Assembly: GCA_035465395.1 (NCBI GenBank) | Contig: DATHRK010000026.1 | Coordinates: 1-64,000 of the forward strand | Length of the DNA stretch: 64,000 bases | Direction of reading: 5' to 3' | Source: DATHRK01 sp035465395 | GTDB lineage: Bacteria; Gemmatimonadota; Gemmatimonadetes; Longimicrobiales; RSA9 | In this document: in pieces, positions 1 to 6,578 of the stretch | Layout of the letters: each line of letters opens with the position of its first letter | Position numbering within the stretch: the stretch's first letter is position 1 | Made by a program: the position numbers and the translations under genes | The notes under the pieces: model-generated | The model's input: the letters and a program-made list of their open reading frames with translations, nothing else | Told to the model about the DNA's origin: nothing | Database searches by the model: none

Positions 1-113
1 GTCTCATAGTACTCAGCCGCCTCACCAAACAAGGCTGCTGCGGCTTGGGAATCGCGTTTCTTCCAAGCCTGACCATAGCGCTCAAGCCAAGCCTCGAGTT
101 GTTGGTAGTCCAT
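1..113 (-). CDS. NTF2/SnoaL-like family protein, cassette-borne, C-terminus outside window
   Basis: Too short for standard ORF calling but readable. ATG at 113-111 opens a frame that stays open for 37 codons to the window edge. The start reads MDYQQLEAWLERYGQAW and continues with KKRD, ALF and EYYET. This alpha-helical N-terminus, with an AW..RD...A..LF......YYET pattern, is typical of the NTF2-like (SnoaL/nuclear transport factor 2) fold, small cone-shaped proteins used as enzymes or binding domains. Such proteins are often found in environmental integron cassettes (established knowledge). Substrate and activity cannot be told. Codon use is less GC-rich than in its neighbours. It is probably transcribed from a promoter in or beyond the attI region or by read-through from intI. 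Confidence 0.6.
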   Translation of the reverse strand, partial: MDYQQLEAWLERYGQAWKKRDSQAAAALFGEAAEYYE

Positions 114-140
114 GCGCACGAACACAGGTAAGACGCCTAA
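1..140 (-). mobile_element. Integron gene cassette (first cassette, truncated by window edge)
   Basis: On the minus strand this segment begins just inside a GTTAGGC core (crossover expected after its G) and runs off the left edge of the window. It carries one open reading frame starting about 20 bases after the core, as in integron cassettes. By hand count GC over 1-134 is about 55%, clearly below the roughly 70% of the rest of the window, fitting a horizontally acquired cassette. The attC end of the cassette lies outside the window, so the call rests on the neighbouring integrase, the core site and the base composition. Confidence 0.7.
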
Positions 141-294
141 CTCTCTGTATGCAGACCCTCCGCCATAGAACGCGGGTCTGCCTAAACAAACGCCCATCCA
201 CCGTATCCGTGGCGTGCTGTTGGAGGCAAGGTGTTTCTTCGCCGGCGGTTGGCTACGGTGTCTGGCTTGATAGGAAGGAGGCACCGCCTGCCGC
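114..294 (-). other. attI: attI-like recombination site of the integron
   Basis: The 181 bases between the integrase stop and the cassette gene hold no gene. On the minus strand a core GTTAGGC (141-135) matches the integron consensus GTTRRRY. A second near-copy, GTTTAGGC (187-180), lies 39 bases upstream in the same orientation, recalling the direct repeats of attI sites. An inverted repeat (arms 151-158 GCAGACCC and 174-181 GGGTCTGC) lies between them. No matching R'' box (RYYYAAC) in the position expected for an attC hairpin was seen on the intI side, so this looks like attI rather than attC. The integrase-binding repeats are inferred, not proven. Confidence 0.6.
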
Positions 295-1296
295 CTAGTG
301 TTGGCCGGATGTGCTTCGGCGGATGTCGAGGCCGGGCAGCGAATCGGCGGGGCTGCGGACGCCCATTCCGCCCCCGACCAGGACGTGGGTGTACTTCATC
401 GTGGTCTGGACGCTCTTGTGGCCGAGGAGCTCCTGGATCGTGCGGATGTCGTAGCCGTCCTGCAGGAGGTGCGTCGCGAAAGAGTGCCGGAAGGTGTGGC
501 ACGTGGCGCGCTTGGAGAGGCCGGCCAGCTGGGCGGCGAGTCGGACCTGCCGCTGTACCGCGGTCTGGTGGTGATGGTGGCGGCGGGTCTGGCCGGAGGG
601 GGCGTGCACGTGGGTTCGGCTCGCCGGGAACACCCATTGCCAGGGCCATTCGCGGCCGGCGGCGGGCAGCTTCCGCTCGAGCGCATCCGGTAGCTCGACC
701 CAGCCGCCACCGGCCGCGAGGTCGTCTGTCCAAATTCGGCGCGCGGTCTCCACCTGTTCCCGAAGCCGGTCCTCGGCGATGCGCGGCAGTACGGTGACGC
801 GGTCCCGCTTCCCCTTCGGGCGTCGCACGACGATCGATCGAGCCTGGAAGTCGACGTCTTTGACCCTGAGTCTCAGGGCTTCCAGCAGGCGCAGGCCGGC
901 GCCGTACAGGAGCAGGCAGACCGCGAGAGATTGGCCGGACATCTGGTTGAGGATACGCGCCGCCTCCGCACGCGTGAGCACGACGGGCAGGTGCCGGCCT
1001 CGCTTGGCCCGCGCGATCGGAGCGTCGCGGTCGATCGGGATGTCGAGCACGTCCCGATAAAGGAACATGAGGGCGCTGGCGGCCTGGTTCTGGGTCGAGG
1101 GCCCGACGCGATCGTGCGACGCGGGATGGGACAGGAAGGCGACCACGTCGGCCGTCCCGAGACGCTCGGGGCGGCGCAGGTCGTGGAAGTGTACGTAGCG
1201 CCGGATCCAGTGCACGTACGCCTGCTCGGTCCGGCGGCTGTAGTTGCGGCGGCGGATCTCCGCGCGGACGCGGTCGAGGAGACGGGGCTCGGGCAT
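295..1296 (-). CDS. intI: Integron integrase (tyrosine recombinase, IntI family)
   Basis: 333 residues, the usual IntI length. It catalyses attI x attC recombination to capture and shuffle cassettes. The tyrosine-recombinase catalytic set is visible: R136, K161/K163, H267, R270, H293 and Y302. These line up with IntI1 R146, H277, R280, H303 and Y312 at a constant offset of ten. The insertion specific to integron integrases is present around residues 203-245 (ALERKLPAAGREWPWQWVF then RRHHHH), separating it from XerC/D and phage integrases. The C-terminus has the family signature ELLGHKSVQTTMKYTHVL and GVRSP. The gene reads toward the attI-like site and has the same orientation as the cassette gene, the reverse of class 1 integrons. 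A short tandem repeat (1315-1336) lies just upstream of the start. Confidence 0.93.
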   Translation of the reverse strand: MPEPRLLDRVRAEIRRRNYSRRTEQAYVHWIRRYVHFHDLRRPERLGTADVVAFLSHPASHDRVGPSTQNQAASALMFLYRDVLDIPIDRDAPIARAKRGRHLPVVLTRAEAARILNQMSGQSLAVCLLLYGAGLRLLEALRLRVKDVDFQARSIVVRRPKGKRDRVTVLPRIAEDRLREQVETARRIWTDDLAAGGGWVELPDALERKLPAAGREWPWQWVFPASRTHVHAPSGQTRRHHHHQTAVQRQVRLAAQLAGLSKRATCHTFRHSFATHLLQDGYDIRTIQELLGHKSVQTTMKYTHVLVGGGMGVRSPADSLPGLDIRRSTSGQH

Positions 1297-1314
1297 GCAC
1301 CAAGCTCGAATCCA

Positions 1315-1336
1315 TCGATCATCGGTCGATCATCAC
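1315..1336. repeat. Two 11-bp tandem repeats upstream of intI
   Basis: TCGATCATCGG (1315-1325) is followed directly by TCGATCATCAC (1326-1336), 19 bases upstream of the intI start. A related but longer repeat lies at 1773-1808. Position suggests a possible protein-binding site in the intI promoter, but this is inference and no known consensus (for example a LexA box) was recognised. Confidence 0.4.
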
Positions 1337-1474
1337 CGCACCCCTTACGGACCTGCGGGCCCCGGTCGGCGCTGAATCCCCACCGGCTCCGGCCCGTACG
1401 GAGCCGCAGGAAGGGGGACCCGGTCGCGGACGGGGGCCGGTCCCATGCGATGGCTACAACGAGAAGGGGGCGGC

Positions 1475-1786
1475 GTGATCGACGACCTGATTCCGATCTT
1501 CGGGATTCTACTAGTGATGATCCCCGTCGCGGGCCTGACACTGGGGCTGACGCTCCGGTTGGCGGTCAAACCGTTCGTGGAGACGCTCGCGGCGGCGGTT
1601 CGCGACGCCGGCGGGAGCGGCGTCGATTCGGGGGAGTTGGCCGCGCTCGTTGCGTCGCTCCAGGAAGAGGTCGAGGCCCTTCGGCAGGACGCCGCCGAGA
1701 TCCGCCGCGCCCAGGAGTTCGATCGCAAATTGCTCGGAGCAGAATCCGACGAGGTGGCCGGGCCGGTTACGATCGATCCTCGTTGA
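1475..1786 (+). CDS. Small membrane protein with coiled coil, unknown function
   Basis: About 103 residues from GTG 1475, chosen because GAGAAGGGGG lies just upstream; an in-frame ATG at 1445 would add ten residues. The N-terminus is one hydrophobic segment (IFGILLVMIPVAGLTLGL), followed by an amphipathic stretch and a predicted coiled coil (SGELAALVASLQEEVEAL, then QDAAEIRRAQEF). The layout recalls small PspB-like or division-associated membrane proteins, but no family is recognised. Its 3' end overlaps by 20 bases the end of the convergent gene 1767-2657, inside an 18-bp tandem repeat. Confidence 0.55.
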   Translation: MIDDLIPIFGILLVMIPVAGLTLGLTLRLAVKPFVETLAAAVRDAGGSGVDSGELAALVASLQEEVEALRQDAAEIRRAQEFDRKLLGAESDEVAGPVTIDPR

Positions 1787-2657
1787 TCGGTCGATCCTCG
1801 TTGATCGATCGGCCCTCGGGTGCCTGGCGGGGCGGCTCGGGCGCTTCTCCGAGGAGCCGCACGGCGCGCGCTCCGATCCGCTGGAACTGGGCATGCCGCT
1901 CGCGCGCCCAGCGCGGCAGTCCGAAGGTGTTGGCGCCCAGATAGAACGCGGACATGCCACCGAGCATGCCCCCCAACATCAGCGCTCCCTGGATCTCCCC
2001 GGTGAGGCCCATCAGGGCGGCGAGCAGAACGCCCGCGCCGCCCATCGCGAGGCCGGCCGATTCCATCGCCCGCGCGCTCCCCTTGAGCGTGCCCATGCGA
2101 AGCCGATGACCCGCTTCGGTGGGCTCGACGGCGACGTGGAGGTTCCCGTTCGACCAGTCGCGCATGGACCCGGCGCCCCCGAGCTCGCCCCGCGCTCCGA
2201 AGGTCTCGCGCAGCTCGCCCACGAGGATCTGCCATTCGGCGTCCGTGGGGGCGCGGGGCAGGTCGACCACCTCGCTCACCGCGAGCGGGGCGCCGAGTCG
2301 CGTCCGTTTCGCGGGGGTGAGGGAGGCCGGCAGTCCGGGGAGGGGGGCCGGCAATCCGGGGAGCGAGGGCGGCAGTCCGAAGAGCGAAGCCACCCCGCCT
2401 CGCGATGGGCGGGCGACGTCGACGGGCGTTTCCGCTGCTCCCTGGAGCGCCGCGGCTCCGGTTGCCTCGAGGGCCCGGGCGGCCTCAGCGACGCGGTTCG
2501 GGTCCAGGCCCACCTCGGTGGCGATCTCTCGCAGCTCGGCCAGCGTCAGGCCTTCGCCTCCCGGCCCAGGATCGGAGGTGGTCGGCCCGGGCCCTTCTCC
2601 CGACTCGCGGAAGATGGCGCGGACCTCCTCGTCGGTGTACCGCCGATCGGTGTCCAT
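1767..2657 (-). CDS. Hypothetical membrane protein with proline/leucine linker
   Basis: 296 residues from ATG 2657; the frame extends further upstream, but this start gives the compact N-terminus MDTDRRYTDEEVRAIF. Residues about 1-70 look like a short cytoplasmic helical region. A repetitive LPG-rich linker follows (LPPSLPGLPAPLPGLPASL), then a beta-rich domain with W and G residues. Two hydrophobic segments come next (SAGLAMGGAGVLLAALMGL and GALMLGGMLGGMSAFYLG) and a short charged tail that ends in the duplicated hexapeptide. I do not recognise the family. It lies downstream of the sigma/kinase pair on the same strand, 59 bases after the kinase stop, and may be cotranscribed. Confidence 0.7.
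   Translation of the reverse strand: MDTDRRYTDEEVRAIFRESGEGPGPTTSDPGPGGEGLTLAELREIATEVGLDPNRVAEAARALEATGAAALQGAAETPVDVARPSRGGVASLFGLPPSLPGLPAPLPGLPASLTPAKRTRLGAPLAVSEVVDLPRAPTDAEWQILVGELRETFGARGELGGAGSMRDWSNGNLHVAVEPTEAGHRLRMGTLKGSARAMESAGLAMGGAGVLLAALMGLTGEIQGALMLGGMLGGMSAFYLGANTFGLPRWARERHAQFQRIGARAVRLLGEAPEPPRQAPEGRSINEDRPINEDRS
1773..1808. repeat. Two tandem 18-bp repeats at the convergent gene ends
   Basis: TCGATCCTCGTTGATCGG (1773-1790) is repeated at 1791-1808 with one mismatch at the last base. Eighteen bases keep frame, so the minus-strand protein ends in a duplicated INEDRP/INEDRS hexapeptide. The stop of the plus-strand gene lies in the first copy. The duplication probably created the overlap of the two genes. 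Confidence 0.8.
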
Positions 2658-2716
2658 GGTACCCGAATTACGCCCGTTCCAGGTGTCGACTTCAAGGGGG
2701 CGCCGCGCCGCCGGCT

Positions 2717-4267
2717 TCAGCGGAACAGCTCGCGACAATCGTCGACCACCGCGACGGCGCCGGCGGCGAGCGCCTCCCGTCCGTACCGGTCCACCGCCTG
2801 CGTGCTCGTACAGAGGGCCACCTTCACGTCGGGGTGCACGGCCCTGAGTCTCTCCAAGAGGTCGATCCCCGCTCGGTCGGTGTACGTCTCGTCGGCGCCC
2901 TCGTAGCGGCCGATGTCGGAGATCACGAGCTGGTGCACCGCCGGATCGAATGACCGCAGCCCGTCTTCCGTATCGAGCGCGGTCGTAACCTGGACGTTCC
3001 GGCGACCGAGCTCCTGCACGACCTCCTCGTTGTTGGCGGGATTGTCGTCCACCCAGAGCACCTGACCGAGAACGCCCTCGACGCCCACTGCGCGGACGGG
3101 TCCCGTGTTCTCCCGGCCCTCGAAGGCCACGTAGGCCAGCGTGAGGACGGCCGCGACGGTGATCCCGGCGGCCAATGCGCGCCGGAGGCCACGCGGGGAC
3201 CCGGGCGTTGCCGCCGCGCGGTGGGCGACCATCGCATCGAGCATCTCGCGGGCGTCAGGGAAGCGGTCCTCCGGGCGCTTGGCGAGAGCCCGGGCCACGA
3301 TGTCGAGCGTTCCCGGGGAGAGGCCGTCTCGTGCGGCGCCGAGGTCGGGGTCGTCGGCCAGAATGCGCCTCATGGCGACCCGCGGGTGGTCCGCGGCGAA
3401 CGGACGCACGCCGGCGAGCATCTCGAACAGCGTCACGCCGAGCGCCCACACGTCGCTCGGCGGATCGGCTGGTCGCCCTTCGATCTGCTCGGGGCTCATG
3501 TAGGCGACCGTGCCTTCGACCGCTCCGGGAGCCCCGATGCGGCTTTCCCCCGAGCGCGCGAGCCCGAAGTCGAGCAGCTTCGCGACCCCGTCGTGGGTCA
3601 CGATGATGTTCGCCGGCTTCACGTCGCGGTGGACGATGCCGTGTTCGTGCGCCGCGGCCAGCGCGCGCGCGACCTGCTCGGCGAGATCGAGGGCCTCGTC
3701 CTCCGGCAGCGGCCCGCGATCCAGCCTGGCCCGGAGCGTCTCCCCGTCGTAGGCCGTCATGACGATGTAGAGGCGGCCGTCCTCGGTCTCGGCGATCTCG
3801 TGGATGGTGCAGATGTTGGGGTGGTCCAGCGCCGAGGCCGCGCGCGCCTCCTGCGTGAACCGGTCGCGCGCGGCTGCGTCCCGCCGGATCTCCGGGGCGA
3901 TGAACTTGATCGCGACGGGTCGATCCAGCGCGACGTCCCGCGCGCGGTAGATGACCCCCATACCGCCGCCACCGACGCGGTCGAGGATCTCGTAGTGGGA
4001 CACCGTCCGGCCGACCCACGGGTCCGGCCCGTCGTCGGCGGTCGGGACGTCGCGCAGCATGTCCTGCACGTCCGGTCCGAGCAGATCCTCGCGCAGGCGA
4101 TCCAGGTACTCTTCGGCGTCGGGCGACGCCTCCAGCAGCGCGGCTGCCTCGGCGAGGAGGTCGGCGTCCCCGCCCGCCTCGCGTTCGAGGAACGCGGCGC
4201 GCTCCTCCGGGGCCAGCGTGCTGGCACGCTCGAGCAGCAACTCGAGCCGGTCCCAGCGCGAGGTCAC
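2717..4267 (-). CDS. Membrane Ser/Thr protein kinase with C-terminal receiver-like domain
   Basis: 516 residues from GTG 4267, whose GTGA overlaps the stop of the upstream sigma gene. An N-terminal helical region (1-85) is followed by a PknB-type kinase domain (90-350). The kinase has a glycine loop GGGGMGVIYRA, lysine K121 in AIKF, HRDVKPAN (213-220), DFG (233-235) and SPE (258-260), so it should be active. A single membrane segment lies at about 364-382. After it, residues 402-516 resemble a response-regulator receiver: paired acids D407/D408 in VDDNP, phospho-acceptor candidate D451 in VISDIGR, and a conserved T/S region at 487-489. The usual late lysine appears to be missing (VVDDCREL). 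If the kinase is cytoplasmic, one membrane pass would put the receiver outside, which is unexpected. Confidence 0.85.
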   Translation of the reverse strand: MTSRWDRLELLLERASTLAPEERAAFLEREAGGDADLLAEAAALLEASPDAEEYLDRLREDLLGPDVQDMLRDVPTADDGPDPWVGRTVSHYEILDRVGGGGMGVIYRARDVALDRPVAIKFIAPEIRRDAAARDRFTQEARAASALDHPNICTIHEIAETEDGRLYIVMTAYDGETLRARLDRGPLPEDEALDLAEQVARALAAAHEHGIVHRDVKPANIIVTHDGVAKLLDFGLARSGESRIGAPGAVEGTVAYMSPEQIEGRPADPPSDVWALGVTLFEMLAGVRPFAADHPRVAMRRILADDPDLGAARDGLSPGTLDIVARALAKRPEDRFPDAREMLDAMVAHRAAATPGSPRGLRRALAAGITVAAVLTLAYVAFEGRENTGPVRAVGVEGVLGQVLWVDDNPANNEEVVQELGRRNVQVTTALDTEDGLRSFDPAVHQLVISDIGRYEGADETYTDRAGIDLLERLRAVHPDVKVALCTSTQAVDRYGREALAAGAVAVVDDCRELFR

Positions 4268-4881
4268 GACCGGTCTCCCAGCTCCCGCCGGAGCCACGCC
4301 CGGGCCATCGCCCAGCCGCGCGTCACGGTCGCCGTGGAGAGGCCCAGCGCGACGGCGGTCTGCTCGACCGTCATCCCTCCGAAGAACCGGCATTCCACGA
4401 TCCGGCACTGCCGTTCGCTGCGACCCGCCAGGCGTTCCAGCGCGTCTTCCAGCGCCAGCACCCGATCCTCCCAGGGGGTTTCGATCGCCCCGACCGGGGC
4501 GATGAGCCCGCCCTCGGTCAGCGAAACCCGCTGCCAGCCGCCGCCCCGTTTGAGCGCCTGCCGATCCCGCGCGTAGTTGATGAGGATGTGGCGGATCGCC
4601 CGCGACGCCGCCGCGAGGAAATGCGCCTCCGTGTCCCACTCCGCGCGGCGCTGGTCGACGAGCTTGAGATAGGCTTCGTGGACGAGCGCGGTGGTGTTGA
4701 GCGTCTCGTTGCCACGCCAGGCGCCGCGCTGCCGGTGCGCGAGTTCTCTCAGCTCCTGGTAGACCAGCGGAAACAGCTCGTCGAGCGCTTCACGCCGCCC
4801 CTCACGCAGGTCCGCGATGAGCCGCTCCACCGACTCGTGGGGCGCTGTGTCGTCCGGCTCGTCGGCGGGCGCGTTGATCAT
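4264..4881 (-). CDS. ECF-like RNA polymerase sigma factor (TIGR02999-type)
   Basis: 205 residues. Region 2 is recognisable in HRQRGAWRGNETLNTTALVH and in the following AYLKLVD, HFLAAASRAIRHILINYARD. Region 4 is in CRIVECRFFGGMTVEQTAVA with LGLSTATVTRGWAMARAWLR as the helix-turn-helix. The NTTALVHEAYLKL signature belongs to the ECF family common in Acidobacteria, Planctomycetes and Gemmatimonadota, where these genes usually precede Ser/Thr kinases; here the kinase follows with a 4-base overlap. No anti-sigma factor is seen, and the kinase is the likely partner regulator. GAGAGG lies just upstream of the ATG. Confidence 0.88.
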   Translation of the reverse strand: MINAPADEPDDTAPHESVERLIADLREGRREALDELFPLVYQELRELAHRQRGAWRGNETLNTTALVHEAYLKLVDQRRAEWDTEAHFLAAASRAIRHILINYARDRQALKRGGGWQRVSLTEGGLIAPVGAIETPWEDRVLALEDALERLAGRSERQCRIVECRFFGGMTVEQTAVALGLSTATVTRGWAMARAWLRRELGDRS

Positions 4882-5073
4882 CCTCTCGCCGGTTTCGTGT
4901 AACCACTACTGAGCGGTCGCATCTACCAGGCAGAGCGGTACCGGCGGGAGCCGGACGCTGGCTGCCTAGACAGTGGCGGCTTCGCCGTGCGGCTCTGTGT
5001 GGAAGGCGACGCCCAAAGATAACGCAGGCCGGATAACCCGTCAGGGCACCGTCGACTCGAACGGAGGACATGA

Positions 5074-5193
5074 ATGGAGCGCCACCGCCCGCCGATGCTC
5101 CCACGCGCTCTGCACCCGTCGTTGGCGAGCGTGCTCACGATCGTGACGGGCATCCTCGAGACCGGTATCCAGATCGCGAGCGGGGCGACCTGA
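5074..5193 (+). CDS. Possible 39-residue peptide
   Basis: ATG 5074 sits six bases after a good GGAGG (5063-5067). The frame MERHRPPMLPRALHPSLASV continues with a mildly hydrophobic helix (LTIVTGILETGIQIASG) and stops at 5193. A GC-rich hairpin with T's begins eight bases later. Ribosome site, frame and terminator together make a small transcribed unit plausible. There is no recognised family, and a second ATG in another frame at 5070 is an alternative. Chance is not excluded. Confidence 0.3.
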   Translation: MERHRPPMLPRALHPSLASVLTIVTGILETGIQIASGAT

Positions 5194-5200
5194 GCCTTCC

Positions 5201-5238
5201 GGGCGCTCGCGAGGCACCTCACCCCTCGAGCGCCCTTT
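5201..5238 (+). terminator. Rho-independent terminator
   Basis: Arms GGGCGCTCG (5201-5209) and CGAGCGCCC (5227-5235) form a 9-bp stem followed by TTT. It would end a plus-strand transcript from the 5074 region and lies about 70 bases past the end of the convergent paa operon. Confidence 0.6.
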
Positions 5239-5305
5239 CCCTCCGGTGAGCTGACCGTGTGGGGACCGTCAGGGGCTCGTGACGATGCGAGATCCTCTCC
5301 GCCGG

Positions 5306-5512
5306 TCAGCTCGCCGCTGCCTCCCGCCTGCCGGATCGGGGGTCCTCGCCCCACTTCACCCACTCGAACGCGGTGCGACACTTCCGGCACCAGTAGGTGG
5401 CGACCGAGAGCGCGGATCCGAAGGGCGAGTGCAGCTCCGTGTCGGTGCCGCCGCAGAAGGCGCACGCGGGCGACGCCGGGAGGCCGTAGTCCTCCGCGCG
5501 GGAATTCGTCAT
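5306..5512 (-). CDS. PaaD-type zinc-ribbon protein (C-terminal half of PaaD as a separate gene)
   Basis: 68 residues. The sequence CAFCGGTDTELHSPFGSALS followed by YWCRKCRTAFEW is the cysteine motif (CxxC...CxxC) found at the C-terminus of PaaD/PaaJ proteins, where it probably binds zinc. In E. coli this ribbon is fused to a DUF59 domain in one protein; here the DUF59 half is a separate gene at 6578-7066. It is the last gene of the paa operon, 11 bases after paaC. PaaD is needed for maturation of the multicomponent epoxidase, probably in iron insertion (established for the family). Start ATG 5512 gives a compact domain. Confidence 0.8.
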   Translation of the reverse strand: MTNSRAEDYGLPASPACAFCGGTDTELHSPFGSALSVATYWCRKCRTAFEWVKWGEDPRSGRREAAAS

Positions 5513-5523
5513 CGGGCCTCGCC

Positions 5524-6378
5524 TCAATCCATCAGAAAATCGCGGTTCTTGTCGCCGCGGATCTTCTCGATCGTGGCCCCGTCCGGAGCGCCCTCGCCCG
5601 CGCGGCGTCGGACCGGATCCCAGCCGCCCCAGTCGTGCTTTGCGAGGACCGGTGCGCCCACCCCGAGCAGCTCCAGGATCGGGGCCAGACGGTCGCCGAG
5701 CCGCCCGCGGGCGGCGTCCCGGTCGCCGGGCACGATGCCGGCGTCGCGTAGCCGCGCCTCGGCGTCGTCGGCCGGGCCGAACCACGCGAAGGAGGACGGC
5801 ATCGCCTCGGCGACCGCATCCGCCAGCGCCACCTTCGCCTTCTCGCTCCCGGTCGCGTAGCGGCGCGTCCACGCGAGCGCGTGGGCGGCGTGGAAGGCCT
5901 CCTCGTCGAGCAGCTTGGCACAGCGGACGCGCAGCGGTTCGTACATGGACTCCGAGAGAGCCTCGAAGGCCGTCGTGAGCGCGCCATCCACAACCGCGTT
6001 CAGCGCCAGCAGGCAGGCCCAGGTGTCGGGCGCTTCGTCCAGGGCGGGCATGCTGCGGTAGGCACTCGCCTCGCGGCCGTGCTCCAGCGCGTCGACGTCC
6101 TCGCCGAAGTCCTTCAGCAGCGCGTAGAGCAGGCGGGCGTGTCCCCACTCGTCCTGCGCCATCGACGCGCACGCGATGCCGGCTTCGATCTCGGGCGCTC
6201 CCAGCACCCACTCGGCGTAGCGCATGCCGAGCAGGCGCTTGCTGTCCGCCATCGACAGGATCAGGTCGCGCACGTCGTCGCGCACGCCGGCGGGCAGCGC
6301 GTCCGGGTCGGCGTAGTTCCTTCGCTGCGCCGCGTCCGCCGCGGCGCCGCCGTTCGCCATTGCCTCGAGCTCGGCCAT
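5524..6378 (-). CDS. paaC: Phenylacetyl-CoA epoxidase subunit PaaC
   Basis: 284 residues, a ferritin-like helical subunit that pairs with catalytic PaaA in the ring-1,2-epoxidase complex. Visible features are DEWGHARLLYALLKDFG and EEAFHAAHALAWTRRYATG, degenerate versions of the carboxylate-bridged di-iron helices, and the end DGATIEKIRGDKNRDFL. The ATG at 6378 shares a base with the paaB stop (TGATG), so the genes are translationally coupled. The normal E. coli length is about 248 residues; this one has an Ala-rich N-terminal extension. Confidence 0.88.
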   Translation of the reverse strand: MAELEAMANGGAAADAAQRRNYADPDALPAGVRDDVRDLILSMADSKRLLGMRYAEWVLGAPEIEAGIACASMAQDEWGHARLLYALLKDFGEDVDALEHGREASAYRSMPALDEAPDTWACLLALNAVVDGALTTAFEALSESMYEPLRVRCAKLLDEEAFHAAHALAWTRRYATGSEKAKVALADAVAEAMPSSFAWFGPADDAEARLRDAGIVPGDRDAARGRLGDRLAPILELLGVGAPVLAKHDWGGWDPVRRRAGEGAPDGATIEKIRGDKNRDFLMD

Positions 6379-6578
6379 CAGCCGTCGCCCCGGTTGAAGA
6401 CCTCGAGGAACTGCTCGCGCCTTACCACGAACATGTCGAACCACTTCTCTTCGTCGTAGGTGTTGTACGCGTACACGCGCGCGAGGTCGTCGGTGGCCGA
6501 GTTCACGTTGCCGATGTGGCGCAGCGCGTCGCCGCGGTTCTTGCGCGCGAACACCTCGTAGACGGTCTCGTAGGGCAT
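6378..6578 (-). CDS. paaB: Phenylacetyl-CoA epoxidase subunit PaaB (short form)
   Basis: 66 residues reading MPYETVYEVFARKNRGDALR and then HIGNVNSATDDLARVYAYNT, matching the PaaB fold that bridges PaaAC heterodimers in the epoxidase. E. coli PaaB is about 95 residues, so this is a trimmed version. The ATG at 6578 overlaps the stop of the upstream DUF59 gene by one base, and its stop overlaps paaC. It acts in the cytoplasm with PaaA, PaaC and reductase PaaE; no PaaE gene is in the window. Confidence 0.85.
   Translation of the reverse strand: MPYETVYEVFARKNRGDALRHIGNVNSATDDLARVYAYNTYDEEKWFDMFVVRREQFLEVFNRGDG

Larger units (their letters stand above)
4882..5305. other. Intergenic region with possible micro-ORF and a terminator
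   Basis: Between the sigma factor start and the end of the paa operon. It holds a possible 39-codon gene (5074-5193) and a plus-strand hairpin terminator (5201-5238). Longer open frames on the minus strand through here lack family features and look like composition artefacts. Confidence 0.5.

Noticed and set aside
114..294. An attC site between intI and the first cassette
   Set aside because: Only the R'-type GTTAGGC core was found; no complementary R'' box in the right place, so an attI site is the better reading.
4268..4639. Upstream extension of the kinase frame into the sigma factor gene
   Set aside because: The extension is out-of-frame sigma-factor sequence; the GTG at 4267 with GTGA overlap is the natural start.
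4923..5465. 180-codon minus-strand frame between the paa operon and the sigma factor
   Set aside because: It overlaps the zinc-ribbon gene in another frame and shows no family or start signals.
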